Source: JAFEBO01 sp036392375 (GTDB taxonomy: Bacteria > Planctomycetota > Phycisphaerae > Phycisphaerales > UBA1924). Taken from it: DNA of 14,095 bases. Every line of letters begins with the position of its first letter. Position 1 is the stretch's first letter. Shown here piece after piece: positions 12,162-14,095 of the stretch. Both the position numbers and the translations under genes were made by a program. Location of the stretch: positions 1 to 14,095 of the forward strand of contig DASVYC010000049.1 in the NCBI GenBank assembly GCA_036392375.1, in the 5' to 3' direction. The notes below the pieces were generated by a model. The model did not search any database, was not told the DNA's origin, and was given only the letters and a program-made list of their open reading frames with translations.

Positions 12162-14095
12162 TCACGACCGGAACAGATTCATGATGTCGTTGAAGGTCAC
12201 CACGATGAACATCGATCCGATGAGCACCAACCCCGCCAGCGTCGCGGCATTCTGGAAACCGATCGGCACGGGGCGCTTGAAGATCTGCTCGTACAAGATG
12301 AACAAGAACTGCCCGCCGTCCACGATCGGCAGCGGCAGGAAGTTCACCACCGCGAGGTTGACGCTGATCAGCGCCATAAAGAACAGCAACCAGATCAGAC
12401 CGCGGTCGGCGATGATCGTGCCGGTGTGCGCGATCCCGACGGGGCCCTTGAGGTGCTCGACCTTCACCGTTCCCTCGAACAAGCGAACGAATGTCATGTA
12501 GGTCATCAGCATGACCCGCTTTGTCTCGCCCAGCCCCACCGCGATGGCGTCGAGAGGGCCGGTGGCCTTGAGTAGGATCTTCTCGGGTTCGAACGCGCCG
12601 ATGCCGATCGGGCTGACCCACTTGAGCTCGCGCAGCGCCTTGGCGTCCTCTGGAGCGAGGGCGAATTCCACACTCGTTGTCGCCTCTCCCACTGGCGAAC
12701 GCAGCGCGAATCGCACGGACGACGCGCCGCGATCCACGACCGAGCGAATCGCCTCACGCACGTCGGTGAAGTTTCGCACCACCGTGTCATTCACGGAGAG
12801 AATCTCGGAGCCCGGCGCGATCGGGGTGGTCGCAGCGGCGGTTGGGATGCTGCGGGTCTTGGGGCCGTCGGGCTCGCCGCGCTCATTGGTCACGGCACGA
12901 GAAGCCAGAGGCGCGCCGAGGATCGTCGCGTCCGACATGGTGTCGTCCACGTTGAAGCCGATCGTTCCCGCACGTGAGACCCGCAGCGTGAGTTTCACGT
13001 CTTCCGGTTTGCCACCAACGGCGCGTCGCACCACCGCATCGATCGTCCGGCCAGCGGCGGCGCGGATCTCCCGCACACCCACCGCAACGCTCGGGAACTC
13101 CACCGGTCCGAGGCGAACAAAGACGTCGCCGTGCTGAAGCCCCTGCTTTTTCGCCTCGTCGGTGGGCGACTCGACGCGGATTACCCCGGTCAGGCCCAGC
13201 AGGTGCCGTTGAAGCATCTCGCGCTCACCCTGCTTCACCACATCGTCCTCGAACGCAGCCCGCGGGGTCAGCGTGACGGTGCGCGTTTCGCCCTGCGGCG
13301 TCTTGAACGTTGCGGCAAACGGACGGCCCTTCTCGGCCGCGAGATCCAGCTCGTGCGCGTAGCGGACGCCGCCGATGCCGTCGATGGACTCGAGCGTTGA
13401 ACCCGATGTCACCCCGACGGCACCGAGCCTGGCCAGCCCTTGCTCAAACTCGCGCACCGCGTTCTCATCGGTGCTGGTTCTGAGCTGCCGCGACATCGCG
13501 GGCGCCACGCCCAGCTCGAGCAGCCGCTGTCCCTCGCCGGTCTCGGGCTTGATCGCAAAGCGAACCGGAGTTTCGACTCCCGGGCGCTTCACCACCACTT
13601 CCAGAGGCGTTCCCCGGCGCGTCATCGCGGCGGTGACGACAACATCCGCGAACTGTCGGGGCGATTTGCCGTCGATCTCGATAATCTCGTCCCCGGGCTG
13701 CAGGCCTGGGTGGTTGATGCCCAGCTCCTTGGCGTTGCTGGCGACCGCGCGGGCGGCGGCGGCGTTCACGTTCACGGCTCCGACAATCGCAGGCTCGGTG
13801 CGAAGGCCGAACTTGAACACCAACATGAAGATCAACGCCGCGGTGATGATGTTCATCATCACGCCCGCGCTGATCACGACCATGCGCTTCCAGGGCACGC
13901 AGTTCTGATAGGAATCGGGGGCCGCGCTCACCGCTTCGGGGTTCAGATCCTCCTGACCCAGCATCTTGACGTAGCCACCGAACGGGAGGATGTTGAGGCG
14001 GTACTCGGTCGGCGACATCTCCTCGCGGCCGGGGCGGTTCCCTTCGACCGTGGTCGCTCCCGCGGCGACGGCGTACATGCGACGGAGGTACTCCT
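12162..14095 (-). CDS. rseP: Site-2 zinc metalloprotease RseP, 5' end outside window
   Basis: RseP cleaves transmembrane helices of anti-sigma factors and leftover signal peptides in the inner membrane. The N-terminal HEXXH helix lies beyond the right edge; the frame is open to base 14095, so the ATG at 14078 is probably internal. Numbering from that ATG: TEYRLNILPFGGYVKMLG at 24-41 is the conserved membrane-reentrant region, and a transmembrane helix lies at about 67-90. PDZ-like segments are centred near 126-137 (LQPGDEIIEIDG), 313-324 and 421-431. Then KGPVGIAHTG at 544-553 and NFLPLPIVDGG at 579-589, with Asp587 as the third zinc ligand, followed by a last helix. The visible part alone exceeds a typical 450-residue RseP, because it has an extra PDZ-like module and linkers. 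The hydrolase gene follows after 16 bp. Confidence 0.93.
   Translation of the reverse strand, partial: EYLRRMYAVAAGATTVEGNRPGREEMSPTEYRLNILPFGGYVKMLGQEDLNPEAVSAAPDSYQNCVPWKRMVVISAGVMMNIITAALIFMLVFKFGLRTEPAIVGAVNVNAAAARAVASNAKELGINHPGLQPGDEIIEIDGKSPRQFADVVVTAAMTRRGTPLEVVVKRPGVETPVRFAIKPETGEGQRLLELGVAPAMSRQLRTSTDENAVREFEQGLARLGAVGVTSGSTLESIDGIGGVRYAHELDLAAEKGRPFAATFKTPQGETRTVTLTPRAAFEDDVVKQGEREMLQRHLLGLTGVIRVESPTDEAKKQGLQHGDVFVRLGPVEFPSVAVGVREIRAAAGRTIDAVVRRAVGGKPEDVKLTLRVSRAGTIGFNVDDTMSDATILGAPLASRAVTNERGEPDGPKTRSIPTAAATTPIAPGSEILSVNDTVVRNFTDVREAIRSVVDRGASSVRFALRSPVGEATTSVEFALAPEDAKALRELKWVSPIGIGAFEPEKILLKATGPLDAIAVGLGETKRVMLMTYMTFVRLFEGTVKVEHLKGPVGIAHTGTIIADRGLIWLLFFMALISVNLAVVNFLPLPIVDGGQFLFILYEQIFKRPVPIGFQNAATLAGLVLIGSMFIVVTFNDIMNLFRS

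Overview
The window is GC-rich bacterial chromosome, densely packed with housekeeping genes. I see no phage, transposon, tRNA, rRNA or CRISPR signature. Several features point to Planctomycetota, probably the Phycisphaerae or a close relative. These are a thiamine-phosphate synthase fused to an N-terminal ThiD2-type domain, an enlarged multi-PDZ RseP, a CdsA with planctomycete-like signature residues, a short FHA protein with an acidic tail, and a 60-residue CX4C/CX2C zinc-ribbon protein. The lineage comes from remembered family features, not from a search.

Layout, left to right. Positions 1-3470 hold a minus-strand block read right to left: purA (AMP synthesis), uppS (undecaprenyl diphosphate synthase), cdsA (CDP-diacylglycerol synthase, overlapping uppS by 8 bp), then the first 32 codons of a predicted coiled-coil/zinc-ribbon protein cut by the left edge. 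Positions 3714-3934 hold a single-gene plus-strand unit, the small zinc-ribbon protein, closed by a textbook intrinsic terminator. Positions 3993-4499 (minus) hold the FHA protein, divergent from hemW (4740-6062, plus). hemW converges on an RluA-family pseudouridine synthase (6059-6814, minus), and their stop codons overlap. The synthase is translationally coupled to an upstream 6-phosphogluconolactonase-fold protein (6817-7632) that has lost the family's catalytic motifs.

The plus strand from 7687 to 11206 carries the ThiD2-ThiE fusion, an M16 zinc peptidase and a TerC/Alx membrane protein. Each has a TANNNT box only 5-7 nt before its ATG and no Shine-Dalgarno sequence, which suggests leaderless transcripts. 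Between thiE and the M16 gene are three spaced copies of CAACCTTGGG, placed where an activator array would sit. TerC abuts, stop codon to stop codon, a minus-strand membrane-anchored alpha/beta hydrolase. That hydrolase follows rseP (site-2 protease, cut by the right edge) after 16 bp.

Functionally the window combines envelope lipid and peptidoglycan carrier synthesis and envelope stress proteolysis (uppS, cdsA, rseP), cofactor and nucleotide metabolism (thiE, hemW, purA) and metal/peptide housekeeping (TerC, M16). I do not see a clear new multi-gene system. The observations most worth pursuing are the 6PGL-like pseudoenzyme, the leaderless-promoter pattern, the triple repeat upstream of the M16 gene, and the missing canonical start near the conserved N-terminus of HemW.
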